A stretch of DNA of 64,000 bases, from NCBI RefSeq assembly GCF_022347785.1, contig NZ_JAKRGA010000001.1:124001-188000 (forward strand), in the 5' to 3' direction. The translations under genes and the position numbers were made by a program. Below, one piece after another: positions 10,954-20,586 of the stretch (position 1 is its first letter; each line of letters starts with the position of its first letter). Source of the stretch: Psychrobium sp. MM17-31 (GTDB taxonomy: Bacteria > Pseudomonadota > Gammaproteobacteria > Enterobacterales > Psychrobiaceae). The notes under the pieces were generated by a model that saw nothing but the letters and a program-made list of their open reading frames with translations, searched no databases and was not told where the DNA came from.

Positions 10954-11163
10954 AACTTAATCTTAGACTCTTTTATAATATGTGTGGAAAAATCAAAGAG
11001 ATTTTATCAAAAAAAACGAATTATCGCTTGACTGAAAAAACATTTTGTTTAACTATTTTAGTATTAAATTCGTATAAAAATCCAAGCTTAAATAGATTTA
11101 TATTAAATTTCGCAGTTATTTAGGTTGATTAGGAATAACAGGAAAACAGAAGGAATTGCTATT

Positions 11164-11376
11164 ATGGCTACAGGCACTGTGAAATGGTTCAACAATGCAA
11201 AAGGATTTGGCTTTATCTGCCCAGATAACGGCGGTGAAGATATATTCGCTCACTACTCGGTGATCGAAATGGAAGGTTACCGCACCTTAAAAGCGGGACA
11301 GGAAGTAAACTACGAGTTACAAAGTGGTCCCAAAGGCGCCCACGCTGAGAAGATCAGCCCGATCGAAAGTCAATAA
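11164..11376 (+). CDS. cspD: Cold-shock-like protein CspD
   Basis: A 70-aa single cold-shock domain that binds single-stranded nucleic acid. RNP1 (KGFGFI) and RNP2 (DIFAHY) are intact. Start ATG 11164 is chosen because of AGAAGGA at 11148-11154 and the family N-terminus MATGTVKWFN; an upstream in-frame ATG at 11125 adds 13 unconserved residues. Position next to clpS supports CspD, the stationary-phase replication inhibitor, rather than CspA. The 210-base region to clpS is AT-rich and should hold both promoters. Confidence 0.92.
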   Translation: MATGTVKWFNNAKGFGFICPDNGGEDIFAHYSVIEMEGYRTLKAGQEVNYELQSGPKGAHAEKISPIESQ

Positions 11377-11395
11377 AATCCCTTATTTACCCCAT

Positions 11396-11447
11396 TGGGA
11401 ATGTCCAGCATTCCCATCTCATAGGGCTATTGTTACAATGGCCCTAT
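11396..11447 (+). promoter_or_regulatory. Two tandem hairpins between cspD and rluE
   Basis: First stem TGGGAATG (11396-11403) / CATTCCCA (11409-11416) with a 5-base loop. Second stem ATAGGGCTATTG (11421-11432) / CAATGGCCCTAT (11436-11447), 12 pairs with one G-U and a 3-base loop. Neither has a U-tract, so they are not classic terminators. They may stabilise the cspD 3' end or act as an attenuator for rluE. Confidence 0.5.
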
Positions 11448-11470
11448 TCTGATCTAATTCATCTTCTTCA

Positions 11471-12142
11471 ATGTCACAATCTCGAGGACGTTTGTCCCTA
11501 AATCGCAAGCCTAAAAACAACACTAATTTGCGTGCTAAAAGCGCTAAAATCTCTAAATCGTCGTCTGGTACTAAAGAATTAATAAGCAAAAATCAACAAA
11601 AGGTCATTTTGTTTAACAAACCCTTTGATGTGTTATGCCAATTTAGTGGCGATGACGGCCGCCAAACACTCGCTGATTTTATAGACATAAAAGAAGTTTA
11701 CGCCGCAGGCAGACTCGATCGCGACAGCGAAGGACTGTTATTACTCACCAACGATGGTAAATTGCAGGCGAAAATTACACACCCTAAGAATAAGATGAAG
11801 AAAACTTATTGGGTGCAAGTAGAAGGCGTACCGTCTGATGAGTCTGTTGAGCAGTTATGCCGCGGCGTTGTACTTAAAGACGGACTGACCCGCCCTGCAC
11901 AAGTTAAAATCATCAGTGAACCCGCCAGTTTATGGGCTCGCAATCCCCCTATTCGTGAGCGTAAATCTATCCCAACGACATGGTTAGAAATTACGATTAG
12001 CGAAGGACGTAACCGACAGGTTCGTCGTATGACAGCGCACATTGGTCACCCAACCCTACGACTTATTCGCTATCGCATTGGTGACTGGACCATTGACGGT
12101 TTAGACAATGGTCAATGGCGACAGCTTAAAGGCTCGAAGTAG
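11471..12142 (+). CDS. rluE: 23S rRNA pseudouridine(2457) synthase RluE
   Basis: RsuA/RluB/E/F family enzyme of 223 aa. A basic N-terminal tail (1-40) precedes the catalytic domain, with the family motif [17 protein letters not shown]; the catalytic Asp is Asp83. [17 protein letters not shown] lies near the C-terminus. It lacks the S4 domain found in RsuA and RluB, as RluE does. Order rluE-mnmA-hflD-purB matches E. coli. The start ATG has only a weak ribosome binding site. Confidence 0.92.
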   Translation: MSQSRGRLSLNRKPKNNTNLRAKSAKISKSSSGTKELISKNQQKVILFNKPFDVLCQFSGDDGRQTLADFIDIKEVYAAGRLDRDSEGLLLLTNDGKLQAKITHPKNKMKKTYWVQVEGVPSDESVEQLCRGVVLKDGLTRPAQVKIISEPASLWARNPPIRERKSIPTTWLEITISEGRNRQVRRMTAHIGHPTLRLIRYRIGDWTIDGLDNGQWRQLKGSK

Positions 12143-12317
12143 TCCACTATTAATAGGCGCTAATAATGGGATAAGTTATCGTCCTTTCGCCTACCCAGCT
12201 AAAAAACTTTGTGATAGAATTTGCGCCCGAAAAACGCCAATCATTTGTTAAGCTCGTCACACTATTTTTTCTAATTGAGCTTTTTAAGTGATTTCTATCA
12301 CATTCAGCAGGGTTTTA

Positions 12318-13430
12318 ATGTTAGACAACGCAAGCAACGCATCTAAAAAAGTTATTGTCGGAATTTCCGGCGGTGTTGACTCATCTGTATCAGCGTATTT
12401 ACTCAAACAGCAAGGCTATCAGGTCGAAGGCTTGTTCATGAAGAACTGGGAAGAAGACGACACGGATGAATATTGCTCTGCGGCTGAAGATCTAAAAGAC
12501 GCCCAAGCGGTGTGCGAAAAACTCGGTATTGAATTACACAGCATCAACTTTGCCGCTGAATACTGGGATAATGTTTTCGAATATTTCCTTGAAGAATACA
12601 AGGCAGGCCGCACGCCAAACCCAGATATTATTTGTAATAAAGAAATCAAATTCAAAGCCTTCCTAGAATTCGCAGCCGAAGCGCTAGGCGCTGATTATAT
12701 CGCAACGGGTCACTATGTGCGCCGTCGTGAAGTTGACGGTCAATGGCAATTATTACGCGGTTTAGATAACAATAAAGATCAAAGTTATTTTCTTTATACA
12801 CTTGGCAGCGAGCACGTTGCACAAACCCTGTTCCCTGTTGGTGAGCTAGACAAACCAGAAGTACGCCAAATCGCGCTAGATCAAGGTTTAGTGACTCACA
12901 ACAAGAAAGACTCTACGGGTATCTGTTTTATTGGCGAACGTAAATTCAAAGATTTCTTAGCCAAATACCTGCCGGCGCAACCAGGCGTGATTGAAACTTG
13001 TGAAGGTGAAGAAATTGGTAAACACGATGGTTTGATGTATCACACATTGGGCCAGCGTAAAGGCTTACAGATCGGTGGTTTATCCAATCACGGTGAAGCA
13101 CCATGGTATGTGGTTGACAAAGACGTCGAGCGCAATGTGCTTATCGTTGGTCAAGGTAGTGACCACCCGCGACTATTTTCAAATGGCTTACTAGCCAGCC
13201 AAACACATTGGACAGATCGCAAAGGCCCGCAACAAATCACCAAACTAACGGTGAAGACGCGCTATCGTCAAACCGATATTCCGTGTACTGTTTATCCTGC
13301 CGGTCCAGACCAAGTACGCGTTATATTTGACGAGCCACAAAGCTCTGTCACACCAGGCCAATCAGCCGTATTCTACGACGGTGAAGTCTGTTTAGGCGGC
13401 GCAATTATCGATGAAGTAATTAGGGATTAA
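12318..13430 (+). CDS. mnmA: tRNA-specific 2-thiouridylase MnmA
   Basis: Forms 2-thiouridine at wobble U34 of Glu, Gln and Lys tRNAs, using sulfur relayed from the Tus/Isc system. The start at ATG 12318 (AGCAGGG upstream) gives 370 aa against 368 in E. coli; a GTG at 12288 would add ten residues. The PP-loop GISGGVDSS is at 15-23 and the catalytic cysteines are Cys106 ([12 protein letters not shown]) and Cys203 ([10 protein letters not shown]). hflD begins two bases after the stop. Confidence 0.96.
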   Translation: MLDNASNASKKVIVGISGGVDSSVSAYLLKQQGYQVEGLFMKNWEEDDTDEYCSAAEDLKDAQAVCEKLGIELHSINFAAEYWDNVFEYFLEEYKAGRTPNPDIICNKEIKFKAFLEFAAEALGADYIATGHYVRRREVDGQWQLLRGLDNNKDQSYFLYTLGSEHVAQTLFPVGELDKPEVRQIALDQGLVTHNKKDSTGICFIGERKFKDFLAKYLPAQPGVIETCEGEEIGKHDGLMYHTLGQRKGLQIGGLSNHGEAPWYVVDKDVERNVLIVGQGSDHPRLFSNGLLASQTHWTDRKGPQQITKLTVKTRYRQTDIPCTVYPAGPDQVRVIFDEPQSSVTPGQSAVFYDGEVCLGGAIIDEVIRD

Positions 13431-13432
13431 TC

Positions 13433-14059
13433 TTGGCGAATTATTCTATTGATAACCAAGCGCTCGCATTTGCCGCTATTGCACAATGTGCCAAGATGGC
13501 CAACGATGTTGCAAGACGCGGCGTCGTTGATAGCGACCAATGGCAAGTTTGCGTTGCCAGTTTAGTGTGCACTGATCCTGAAACAGTTATGGATATTTAT
13601 GAGCCTGTGTCAGATCTAGCGGCTGGCCTAGACACTCTCATTAAACAACTATCAGACTCTGGCGAAGGCCGTAGTATCGAAGTGACAAAATACATTGCAG
13701 GTATTATTTCACTTAGCCGCAAATTACTTCGCAACGACAATGCGCTAGCCATGATGAGTCAGCGTATTGATCAAGTTAAGCGCCAACTGCATCATTTTAC
13801 AATTAATGACGAGGCGGTCATTAGTAACTTTGCCAGTATCTACAGCGATATCGTTAGCCCATTAGGTGGAAAAATCCACGTGGCTGGTACGCCAACGCAT
13901 TTGCAGCAGCCGCTCAATCAAAAGAAAATTAGAACCCTTTTACTCGCTGGTGTGCGCGCCGCGATTCTATGGCAACAAGTCGGCGGCAAACGCCGTCATT
14001 TGTTCTTTAGTCGCAAGGCCTATGTCAAATCAGCGAAACAGCAATTAACCCAATTTTAA
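13433..14059 (+). CDS. hflD: High frequency lysogenization protein HflD homologue
   Basis: A 208-aa, mostly helical peripheral membrane protein; in E. coli it lowers the availability of phage lambda CII. The frame starts at TTG 13433, two bases after mnmA, with TAGGGAT overlapping the end of mnmA as a plausible ribosome binding site. Typical segments are AFAAIAQCAKMANDVARRG near the N-terminus and GVRAAILWQQVGGKRRHLFF near the C-terminus. It sits between mnmA and purB, which is the standard position. Its normal cell role is not clear. Confidence 0.93.
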   Translation: MANYSIDNQALAFAAIAQCAKMANDVARRGVVDSDQWQVCVASLVCTDPETVMDIYEPVSDLAAGLDTLIKQLSDSGEGRSIEVTKYIAGIISLSRKLLRNDNALAMMSQRIDQVKRQLHHFTINDEAVISNFASIYSDIVSPLGGKIHVAGTPTHLQQPLNQKKIRTLLLAGVRAAILWQQVGGKRRHLFFSRKAYVKSAKQQLTQF

Positions 14060-15454
<1,395 letters not shown>

Positions 15455-15477
15455 GTTTTTCTAAGCAACCTAAATGA

Positions 15478-15512
15478 GGCAATGGTGCATTAACTGTATC
15501 ATTGCCTTTTTT
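15478..15512 (+). terminator. Rho-independent terminator after purB
   Basis: Stem GGCAATGGTGCA (15478-15489), loop TTAAC, TGTATCATTGCC (15495-15506), with two G-U pairs, then six T. It lies between purB and roxA. Confidence 0.85.
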
Positions 15513-15529
15513 GATTAAGATTCGAAATT

Positions 15530-16681
15530 ATGTACAACGTAAATTTAAACAACCTCACCCGTCAGCAATTCCTCGATGAATATTGGCAAAAGAAACCCGT
15601 ACTTATTCGCGGTGGCATCGAGAATTTTGACGATCCAATCACGCCTGATGAACTAGCAGGTTTAGCGATGGAGCCTAATGCAGAGTCACGCCTTGTGTCA
15701 CAGCAAGATGGTGAGTGGCAAGCAGAGCACGGTCCATTTGAGAGCTATGATCATCTAGGCGATAAAAACTGGTCACTGCTTATTCAAGGTGTCGATCATT
15801 GGGACGAACACGTCGATGCCCTTCTCAGCGAATTTCGCTTTATGCCAAACTGGCGTATCGATGATGTCATGGTGAGCTTTGCAACACCAGGCGGTGGAGT
15901 TGGCCCTCACGTTGACAATTACGATGTATTTATTATTCAAGGCAGCGGTAAACGCCACTGGCAGGTAGGCAGCAACGATGAACTTAAAGAAGTGGTAGCC
16001 AATGAAGCACTGCTCCACGTTGAGGCGTTTGCGCCAATCATCGATGCCGAGTTAGAAGCTGGCGATATTTTATATATTCCTCCCGGTTTTCCACACCAAG
16101 GGGTGGCTATCGAGCCGTCGATGAGTTTTTCAGTTGGCTTTAGAACCATCGCCAAGTCGCATTTGTTTAGCGGTTTTGCCGACTACATTATCGACAATCA
16201 ACTCGGTAAAGATATGGTGGTGGATCCTGAGCGCCAAGCCACCAGCACGCCGGGACTTATCGATAATAACGACATAGAAAAGCTAACCGCTAGTCTCAAA
16301 GATATGCTTAATGATAAGCAGCGCTTGACCGAATTCTACGGTGAGTTTTTCTCTGCGGCTAAGCATGAGCTCGCTATCGATGATGATATTGAGCCCTTTG
16401 AGACAGATGAAATCATCGATATTTTAACCGAGCAGCCACTCTATCGCTTAGGTGGATTACGTTGTTTGTACTTCTCACAAGAGTGGGCCAAAGGCACTAT
16501 TTATATCGACGGTGAAAAATACAGTGTGAGTCCGCAGTTACATGAGCCATTGACTTTACTTGCCGACAATACCTTTGTTACGCACGAGCAGCTAGCACCT
16601 TGGCTAGAGAACGACGAGTTTAGCCAGTTAATGACCGAGCTTATTAATCAGGGCTACTGGTATTTTAACGAGGCTGAATAA
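15530..16681 (+). CDS. roxA: Ribosomal protein uL16 arginine hydroxylase (JmjC, YcfD/RoxA)
   Basis: Iron(II)/2-oxoglutarate oxygenase that hydroxylates an arginine of ribosomal protein uL16. The 383 residues are close to the 373 of E. coli YcfD. The iron-binding triad is visible as His127-x-Asp129 (GPHVDNYDVF) and His189 (PPGFPHQGVA). The C-terminal winged-helix part (about 270-383) is the dimer and substrate domain. It follows purB as in E. coli, where phoPQ lies in between. Only a weak ribosome binding site is seen. Confidence 0.94.
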   Translation: MYNVNLNNLTRQQFLDEYWQKKPVLIRGGIENFDDPITPDELAGLAMEPNAESRLVSQQDGEWQAEHGPFESYDHLGDKNWSLLIQGVDHWDEHVDALLSEFRFMPNWRIDDVMVSFATPGGGVGPHVDNYDVFIIQGSGKRHWQVGSNDELKEVVANEALLHVEAFAPIIDAELEAGDILYIPPGFPHQGVAIEPSMSFSVGFRTIAKSHLFSGFADYIIDNQLGKDMVVDPERQATSTPGLIDNNDIEKLTASLKDMLNDKQRLTEFYGEFFSAAKHELAIDDDIEPFETDEIIDILTEQPLYRLGGLRCLYFSQEWAKGTIYIDGEKYSVSPQLHEPLTLLADNTFVTHEQLAPWLENDEFSQLMTELINQGYWYFNEAE

Positions 16682-16802
16682 GTTTTTTCCTTAAGTAGCT
16701 AGCTATAAATTTTTCTTTACACCATGGAGAGAGCTTTTTATTTCTCCGTCGCTAGCCACTGCAAATAAGACAGTGCTATCTTGCCCTCGATAATAACAAT
16801 TC

Positions 16803-16830
16803 AACGCTTTGGCATGAAGACTAAAGCGTT
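16803..16830 (+). promoter_or_regulatory. Hairpin in the leader of the leucine dehydrogenase gene
   Basis: Perfect inverted repeat AACGCTTT (16803-16810) / AAAGCGTT (16823-16830) with a 12-base loop, just upstream of the ribosome binding site at 16842-16846. It could be an operator or an RNA hairpin. The 172-base spacer from roxA shows no other clear element. Confidence 0.35.
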
Positions 16831-16853
16831 TACAGCTTTTTAGGAGAACTAAC

Positions 16854-17903
16854 GTGGCTGTTTTTAACTTACCGTCTTTTGACAATCATGAGCACGTTGC
16901 TTTCTTTAGTGACGAAGAAAGTGGATTAAAATCTATTGTTGCGATTCACGACACGACCTTAGGGCCTGCCGTTGGTGGTTGCCGTATGTGGAACTACGCC
17001 AGTGACGAAGAAGCCATTACTGATGTGTTGCGCCTTTCTCAGGGCATGACTTATAAAAACGCCGTTGCAGGTCTTGCAATGGGCGGCGGTAAATCAGTCA
17101 TTATTGGCGATGCTAAGAAAGACAAATCCCCAGAACTATTCCGCGCCTTTGGCCGTTCAATTCATCGTCTAGGCGGTCGTTATTACAGTGCTGAAGATGT
17201 TGGCATTAACACCTCAGATATCATGATTGCTCATCAAGAAACTCCTTACATGGCCGGTCTTGAAGGAAAAAGCGGTGATCCATCACCATTTACCGCATTG
17301 GGCACTTACTTAGGCATTAAAGCAGCGGTTAAACATCAAATGGGTAAAGACTCATTGCAAGGCATGTCGGTGGCGATTCAAGGCTTAGGACATGTGGGTT
17401 ATCACCTATGTCGCCACCTTCATGAAGCAGGCGCGCGATTAGTGGTTACAGACTTAAATCAAGATGCGTTAGCTAAGGTTGCGCAAGAGTTTAATGCTAC
17501 CATCGTTGGTCTTGATGAAATCTATCATCAAGACGTTGATATTTACGCGCCCTGTGCCTTAGGCGCAACAATCAACGACCAAACTATTGATATTATCAAG
17601 GCAAGCATTGTCGCTGGCTGTGCCAATAACCAACTTGCAGAAATCCATCACGGTGAAATGCTACGTCAAAAAGGCATTTTGTATGCGCCTGACTACGTGA
17701 TTAACGCTGGTGGTATTATCAATGTCTCTTTTGACAATAATTACGATGAAGCAAAATCTACTGCCAAAGTAAAACGCATTTATAATACACTGCTCGATAT
17801 CTTCCAAGAAGCCGATAGCAAAGCTTGCCAAACAAGTATCATTGCCGACGAGCTAGCGCGCAGCATTATTGCTAATAAAAAAGCCGAATCAAGATCAATT
17901 TAG
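16854..17903 (+). CDS. ldh: Leucine (branched-chain amino acid) dehydrogenase
   Basis: NAD-dependent deaminase of the Glu/Leu/Phe/Val dehydrogenase family, converting leucine, valine or isoleucine to the 2-oxo acid. The 349 residues contain the glycine-rich catalytic segment AMGGGKS, with Lys80, the paired Lys68 (MTYKNA), the Rossmann motif QGLGHVGYH (about 176-184) and APDYVINAGGIINV. The GTG start at 16854 has an ideal AGGAG. Length and motifs fit leucine dehydrogenase better than glutamate dehydrogenase. Exact substrate choice cannot be read from sequence. Confidence 0.88.
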   Translation: MAVFNLPSFDNHEHVAFFSDEESGLKSIVAIHDTTLGPAVGGCRMWNYASDEEAITDVLRLSQGMTYKNAVAGLAMGGGKSVIIGDAKKDKSPELFRAFGRSIHRLGGRYYSAEDVGINTSDIMIAHQETPYMAGLEGKSGDPSPFTALGTYLGIKAAVKHQMGKDSLQGMSVAIQGLGHVGYHLCRHLHEAGARLVVTDLNQDALAKVAQEFNATIVGLDEIYHQDVDIYAPCALGATINDQTIDIIKASIVAGCANNQLAEIHHGEMLRQKGILYAPDYVINAGGIINVSFDNNYDEAKSTAKVKRIYNTLLDIFQEADSKACQTSIIADELARSIIANKKAESRSI

Positions 17904-17964
17904 CAGTCCTTTTTTACTAATTGGTTATTGTCTAATGCCCCTTTCTTCCCTATAGTTAATAGCT

Positions 17965-20001
17965 ATGGAAGTCTTCAAAAAGAGCATTATGGACAATAAC
18001 CGATTAGCATCATTGAGTACAATTCCCCCCAATCAATTAGACACATTTAACCATGTGACAACCCCGATGTGGATCTATGATGTTGAAGCATTTCAAATTT
18101 GCTGGGCCAATAAACAAGCCTTAGCGTTGTGGAACGACAGTCACGATAACCCGCTGTTAGAGCGCGATCTCTCTGAAGATATGTCGCAAGTTATCGAACA
18201 CAGCATCAAACAACTAGCGAAAGAAAGTCGCACAAAGCCGCGCAAAAGTTGGTGGACACTGTATCCGCAAAATATTGCCAAACAAGTCTATATTCGGTTT
18301 TCCAATATCAGTAATAACGACACTGATAATCTATTGCTTTGCGAAGCCCTTATTGATCGCGATGAGGTTGAACGCGATACTCATTTTGCGCTCGATAACA
18401 CCATTCAGTCATTATTTGACGCTAACGGTCAGTTACTAAGTGGCAACATGCGATTTGGCCAAACCTATGATACTCAATCAATCTCTTTACAAGAGCTCAT
18501 TGAAATGGAAATTGACGAACTCAAACAGAAGATGGGAAGCAGCCATCATGTGGAATTCGAACGTCAAACCATCAACCGCGGTGTTATCGCTTGGTACAAC
18601 TTTCATATCAAAGAGCTAATGCCCGAGAAGCATTATATTGTCAGCCAAGAGAATATCAGCGAGCGCAAGCTCAAAGAGCAAACCTATCGCCATTTGGCTT
18701 ATCATGACCAGTTAACTGGCCTATTGAATCGCTATGGGTTTAACGACTACCTTATCGAACAATGCCATAAGGAACAGCCTTTTTATCTGTTCTTAGTTGA
18801 TCTCGATGCCTTTAAGCTGGTTAACAATAATCTTGGCCATAGCGCTGGCGATGAGGTACTCATTGAAATTGCCCGGCGTTTTGTGATGCATCTTCCCGAT
18901 AATTATCAAACCTGCCGTTTTGGTGGCGATGAATTTATCGTTGTTGTACCTAAGCAACAAGACAGCCAATCCGTTGATGCCATAAGCCAGATGATTTTAG
19001 ACATCGTTTCAGAGCCAATTGAAAAGATTGATAGCATTCAGATCACCGCCAGTATCGGTGCAGCAAATTATCCGCTGGATGCCAAAGAGCCAACGGATCT
19101 GATTATGTACGCGGACACAGCGATGCATAAAGCGAAAGAGCGTGGCTCAAAGAGCTATTGCAGCTTTGCACAACAAATGAGTTTGGAAATCCAGCGCCGC
19201 TCTGCAATTCAACAAGGACTTAAGCAGGCCCTTAACTTTAAAGAATTAATTCCGCTATTCCAACCTATCGTTAATATGAAAAGCAACACCTTGGTGGGCA
19301 TGGAAGCACTATTGAGTTGGGACAGTCCGACATTGGGTCGCGTACCACCGCAAGAGTTTGTCGCCGAAGCAGAGCGTTCGGGGATGATGAATGAAATCGG
19401 TCAGTGGATTTTGCGCAGTGCATGTGAGCAATGCCTGATGTGGCAACAACGTACTGGTCAGCCGCTAACGCTATCGGTGAATGTCTCGGCAATTCAGCTC
19501 AATGATAATTTTATTAATACCCTCGATGACATTCTTGAGCAAACGGGATTTCCTGCTAATTCACTCACACTAGAGCTAACAGAATCGATTTTCTTACTAA
19601 ATATCAAGCAAGTTATTAAACGTTTAAAAGCCATTAGCAAGCGCGGCGTAGGCGTCTGTATCGATGATTTCGGTACAGGGTATTCATCGCTATCCTACAT
19701 CCATAAACTGCCAATAGACGCGCTTAAGATAGATCGCTCTTTTATTAATGATATCGATAGTAGTGACGTGGTTATTGAAGCAACCATTGCCATGGCGAGT
19801 AAACTGGGATTAAAAGTTGTAGCAGAAGGGATTGAGAGTCAGCACCAACGAGAAATGATGTTGCGCTACCCAAATTTATTGGCACAAGGATTTTACTATT
19901 CCCGCCCAGTTAACAGCGAAGAGTTTGAAAAGTTGACACTGTTTACCAAACTCTTACCTAAAGGCGGCGATAATATCTTATCGATGCCCAAATCAAGTTA
20001 G
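17965..20001 (+). CDS. PAS-GGDEF-EAL cyclic-di-GMP turnover protein
   Basis: Cytoplasmic 678-aa protein without membrane segments. A PAS-like sensor region (about 25-235) leads into a GGDEF domain with an intact active-site GGDEF (320-324). The EAL domain has EAL (447-449), ELTES, DDFGTGYSS (567-575), LKIDRSF and AEGIE. In the EALxRW motif the usual Arg is Ser451 (EALLSW). It may therefore be mainly a cyclase, or a phosphodiesterase with weaker substrate binding. The start is uncertain: ATG 17989, eight codons on, has an AAGAG site. Not obviously in an operon. Confidence 0.88.
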   Translation: MEVFKKSIMDNNRLASLSTIPPNQLDTFNHVTTPMWIYDVEAFQICWANKQALALWNDSHDNPLLERDLSEDMSQVIEHSIKQLAKESRTKPRKSWWTLYPQNIAKQVYIRFSNISNNDTDNLLLCEALIDRDEVERDTHFALDNTIQSLFDANGQLLSGNMRFGQTYDTQSISLQELIEMEIDELKQKMGSSHHVEFERQTINRGVIAWYNFHIKELMPEKHYIVSQENISERKLKEQTYRHLAYHDQLTGLLNRYGFNDYLIEQCHKEQPFYLFLVDLDAFKLVNNNLGHSAGDEVLIEIARRFVMHLPDNYQTCRFGGDEFIVVVPKQQDSQSVDAISQMILDIVSEPIEKIDSIQITASIGAANYPLDAKEPTDLIMYADTAMHKAKERGSKSYCSFAQQMSLEIQRRSAIQQGLKQALNFKELIPLFQPIVNMKSNTLVGMEALLSWDSPTLGRVPPQEFVAEAERSGMMNEIGQWILRSACEQCLMWQQRTGQPLTLSVNVSAIQLNDNFINTLDDILEQTGFPANSLTLELTESIFLLNIKQVIKRLKAISKRGVGVCIDDFGTGYSSLSYIHKLPIDALKIDRSFINDIDSSDVVIEATIAMASKLGLKVVAEGIESQHQREMMLRYPNLLAQGFYYSRPVNSEEFEKLTLFTKLLPKGGDNILSMPKSS

Positions 20002-20015
20002 CCGTTATTTAACAC

Positions 20016-20558
20016 CTAGCTTAATTGCCCTAAACAATAGCGCTCACCTTCGGTGGTGAGCCACAAAGCGTTATCCTCTTCACCACCTTGTGATAGGGCA
20101 AGCTCTACCAAATCGTAATACACGTTGCGATTAACTTTCGCTTTAAGGCCGCGCCATAATCCAAGGTAAAGCTTTTCATCATCGAGAGTTAGTGGGTAGT
20201 CTTTTGACACAACAACCACATCGCCAATATTAGTGACTAGCTTCAATTGATCGCCATCGAGCTGATAGTCAACCACCATAAAGGCAGCGTCTTCCACCTC
20301 AATCTCAATTTTTTCCACCGGTGTTTTCAGACAATGAACGCCCTCTTCCACGCACAACACCTTACTAAAAAGTAAAATCAGTTTATCGCGCTTGATTTCG
20401 CTACCATTGTGCCACCACTCACCGTTGGCTTTAATTTGCATATCCATGGCGCCGCAGCTTTGCGGTGACCATTTTTCTAAGGGATATGCCTCACCTGATA
20501 ACGTCGCAGTCGTTTCAACGCCAATGTCTTTGGTAAATTTAGATAAATCAAAGCTCAT
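20016..20558 (-). CDS. DUF1285 family protein
   Basis: A 180-aa protein recognised by the family pattern PLEKWSPQSCGAMDMQI, WWHNGSEIKRDKLILLFSKV and TPVEKIEIEVEDAAFMVVD. Known structures of the family show a two-domain beta fold, and no function has been assigned. An AAGGGGAT site precedes the start. It lies 28 bases downstream of the YdiJ-type gene in the same direction and may be co-transcribed. It converges with the GGDEF-EAL gene, only 14 bases away. Confidence 0.85.
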   Translation of the reverse strand: MSFDLSKFTKDIGVETTATLSGEAYPLEKWSPQSCGAMDMQIKANGEWWHNGSEIKRDKLILLFSKVLCVEEGVHCLKTPVEKIEIEVEDAAFMVVDYQLDGDQLKLVTNIGDVVVVSKDYPLTLDDEKLYLGLWRGLKAKVNRNVYYDLVELALSQGGEEDNALWLTTEGERYCLGQLS

Positions 20559-20586
20559 ATTCTATCCCCTTCAGCTGCGCTATTAT

